Positions 63,101 through 64,000 of a stretch of DNA of 64,000 nt are shown here, piece by piece. How positions within the stretch are numbered: position 1 is the stretch's first letter; every line of letters starts with the position of its first letter. Source of the stretch: RDYZ01 sp964518905 (GTDB lineage Bacteria > Cyanobacteriota > Cyanobacteriia > Cyanobacteriales > Geitlerinemataceae); contig CAZFJL010000019.1 in assembly GCA_964518905.1 (NCBI GenBank), positions 1-64,000 on the forward strand, given 5' to 3'. Under the pieces are notes generated by a model. The model saw only the letters and a program-made list of their open reading frames with translations, did no database searches and was not told the origin of the DNA. The translations under genes were made by a program, and so were the position numbers.

Positions 63101-63170
63101 TATAATCGCGGCGCTCTTTAACGACGACTGGCTTCGGACGATCGGGGCGCTGGGGTAAATCGAGTGTCAT
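60141..63170 (-). CDS. NCS1-type permease fused to a histidine kinase
   Basis: A 1009-residue sensor. Residues about 40-490 form a 12-helix cytosine/purine/allantoin permease domain (ALGGISFLALEAIGASLAITYG, GAGFGYIGSTITSLIYASFTF, NVSFSLIAQIGEQVDYLRFLPD). A Cys-rich metal-binding segment follows (CSICENDYEPFDMAHCP, then ICSLCC, CHDRC; about 507-545), then two helices (about 615-680), a coiled coil (about 690-745), a HisKA domain with AGVAHEINNPVNFIHGN (His about 757) and the ATPase (DTGNGIEPEH, GQGTGLGLSISYQI). A solute carrier joined to a kinase recalls CbrA (SSS family), but here the carrier is NCS1. Likely senses or imports a nucleobase-like or related compound. Confidence 0.9.
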   Translation of the reverse strand: MTLDLPQRPDRPKPVVVKERRDYNQWVADETLEDYSLRYAPNSFRKWPEWLLANTALGGISFLALEAIGASLAITYGFTNAFWAIVTVGAVIFLAGLPITYYAAKYNVDMDLLTRGAGFGYIGSTITSLIYASFTFIFFALEAAILSQALELYFHLPLWLGYIVSSIVIIPLVFYGVTAINQLQLWTQPIWLILMIVPYVFVVAREPDAFSNWIHFAGRSPSGAGFDPLLFGMAANVSFSLIAQIGEQVDYLRFLPDLKPENKRRWWIAMVTAGPGWVFLGVAKQLGGAFLASLAISHGLPLLRAKEPVQMYLVGFMDVFANPETALTVSFIFVVVSQIKINVTNAYAGSLAWSNFFSRLTHTHPGRVIWLIFNVSIALVLMEFGVFETLESVLGLYSNVAIAWVGAIVADLVVNKPLGLSPPHIEFKRAYLYDINPVGFGATAIASLISILAFLNVFGAYAQAYSSFIALGIAFVLAPMIAWLTKGKYYIARENTFRDTPLIETLLTCSICENDYEPFDMAHCPVYAGSICSLCCTLDTHCHDRCKKVTALKPDTLSVGSIFSDFSETITPVMSEAIAITETADLVNPMTRSTLRGQFSPTPKARLLRFSYTFTAIFGTTITIVGLVYYFAVLEGQTQDPELIQWIGEIFVLLCAFLGLVAAAAAWWLVLSEESRELVEEELDEQNEQLQTEVRDRRQAQAELQTLTQELEARVQERTAELSLTLQTLKQTQAQLVQTEKMSSLGQLVAGVAHEINNPVNFIHGNLTYATNYIEDLLQLVREYEIALPSPPANVNDWREKSEIEFIQDDLPKLLASMNNGTDRIRDIVRSLRVFSRLDESEIKTVDLHECLDSTLTILANRLKPRSGKAVINVVRDYGDLPPIQCLAGQLNQVFMNLIANAIDVIEEQLQTVPDDQHSCLLSRITIRTHVMPDRWVQIAISDTGNGIEPEHLERLFDAFFTTKPVGQGTGLGLSISYQIVVEKHQGRLYCESKVGTGTTFFVELPMQV

Positions 63171-63755
63171 CGTTTTGGGTCAGTCCGATCGGGTATGAGC
63201 AGGAGTGAAGCGCGATGTACCCCTAAAGAAGCAACACCGATCTTGCGGTCTGTTAAATCTCTATGAGTTGCTCGGATCGGCTTGAGTCAGGGTTGTTGTA
63301 TTTGCCGGACAATTCAACGCGAGACAACCCCACCAAACTACCTGAGCCTCACTCAAAATGTTGGCAAATTGACTACAAAATGCCGCTCATAAGCTGTGCA
63401 ATCAAGACTCACGCAAAGGTAGTCCCAAAACATCGAAATTCATCGCGACGTCTATACCCGTTCGCCTGCAATATCTCCGGCCTATGGATATTCTAGGGTT
63501 TCAGCCGATCGGGGCATCAGACTAGACGTCACAGAACAACACCAAAGATTACAAAATACGTCAAATCTTTAGAGCGTATTAAACCGATTGCTGTAAACGA
63601 AATGCGAGCGATCCCTGCGCTACGATCGCGATACCGCTCAATCAGGTCTTAGCATGATGGCGATTCATGATTGATTACCGATCGCGAAATCGCACCATCA
63701 CGACCAGGCCGTTATCGTCGCTTCACTCACAGCGCATCGTTCACAACGCAGCTTT
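63171..63755. promoter_or_regulatory. Divergent intergenic region before zwf
   Basis: About 580 bases without a gene. It contains several HIP1-like GATCGC sites and no recognised RNA. The zwf promoter should be near its right end; I see no strong ribosome binding site just before ATG 63756. Confidence 0.4.
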
Positions 63756-64000
63756 ATGATCTCACTGTTAGAAAACCCCCTTCGCGCTGGCCTTCAGCAA
63801 GATCGCGTTCCCGACCCGCAGATTCTTGTCATCTTCGGCGCGTCCGGTGACCTCACTCAGCGCAAGCTCGTCCCGGCGATCTACCAAATGCATCTCGAAC
63901 GGCGATTGCCGCCAGAAATCACAGTGGTGGGCGTCGCGCGGCGGGAATGGAGTCACGACTTTTTCCGCGAACACATGCGCGAAGGGGTCGAAGAATTTGG
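63756..64000 (+). CDS. zwf: Glucose-6-phosphate dehydrogenase (partial, 3' end beyond window)
   Basis: The first 81 codons. MISLLENPLRAGLQQDRVPD is a cyanobacterial-type N-terminal, and IFGASGDLTQRKLVPAIYQM is the NADP-binding motif of G6PDH. It starts the oxidative pentose phosphate pathway, the main NADPH source in the dark. The rest lies outside the window, where opcA would be expected. Confidence 0.93.
   Translation, partial: MISLLENPLRAGLQQDRVPDPQILVIFGASGDLTQRKLVPAIYQMHLERRLPPEITVVGVARREWSHDFFREHMREGVEEF

Overview
The window is chromosomal DNA from a cyanobacterium. It carries the photosystem I core pair psaA-psaB, rubredoxin rubA with ycf48 and psbEFLJ in one block, apcD for the phycobilisome core, a Ycf48-type assembly factor, a COP23-family secreted protein, and very many GCGATCGC (HIP1-type) octamers. 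No rRNA, convincing tRNA or CRISPR array was found. One 100-N assembly gap lies at 9896-9995.

Layout. 0.2-4.4 kb: a DUF1537 sugar-acid kinase, a Ser-rich small protein and a GspE/PilB-type secretion ATPase. About 4.5-12.5 kb: an accessory island with an IS110-family recombinase, two small genes, an XRE regulator with twin palindromic operators, two small proteins with sliding-clamp-like motifs, a serine recombinase, and a tightly coupled module of seven unfamiliar genes that includes a collagen-like fibre protein. 12.5-25.1 kb: core genes (cNMP-binding protein, divergent mntA/mntC, ktrA, EI24, aroE, COP23 plus protease, an ArsR-rhodanese pair, apcD, rlmD, GH3). 25.7-27.0 kb: an intact ISAs1-family insertion with a 10-bp target duplication. 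27-31 kb: a CDF transporter and a large RTX/DUF4347 protein. 31-40 kb: PP2C phosphatase, TPR protein, recN, aroH, a DUF2256 protein, the prepilin peptidase and fbp. 40.6-49.6 kb: a 1724-residue hybrid histidine kinase with a PhnD-like lipoprotein upstream, and two secreted or lipoprotein genes. 50.2-57.7 kb: the photosystem block. 57.8-64 kb: hisB, a coiled-coil membrane protein, an OmpA-like protein, an NCS1 permease fused to a histidine kinase, and the start of zwf.

The most striking discovery is a complete type I hammerhead ribozyme on the minus strand at 5956-6020. Every core nucleotide is present. It begins two bases after the stop codon of a small gene and lies directly upstream of a 221-nt, strongly structured leader that ends at the IS110-family recombinase start codon. 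The arrangement small genes, then ribozyme, then structured RNA, then recombinase, all on one strand and with no clear terminator between, suggests that the ribozyme may trim the 5' end of a bridge-RNA-like guide or of the recombinase mRNA. The ribozyme is read directly from the sequence; the bridge-RNA link is inference.

The second unusual unit is the coupled module at 8504-12498: seven genes, most joined by TGATG or TAATG overlaps, with a collagen-like protein flanked by coiled coils, a small one-helix membrane protein and several small proteins that I do not recognise. It lacks recognisable phage head, terminase or portal genes.
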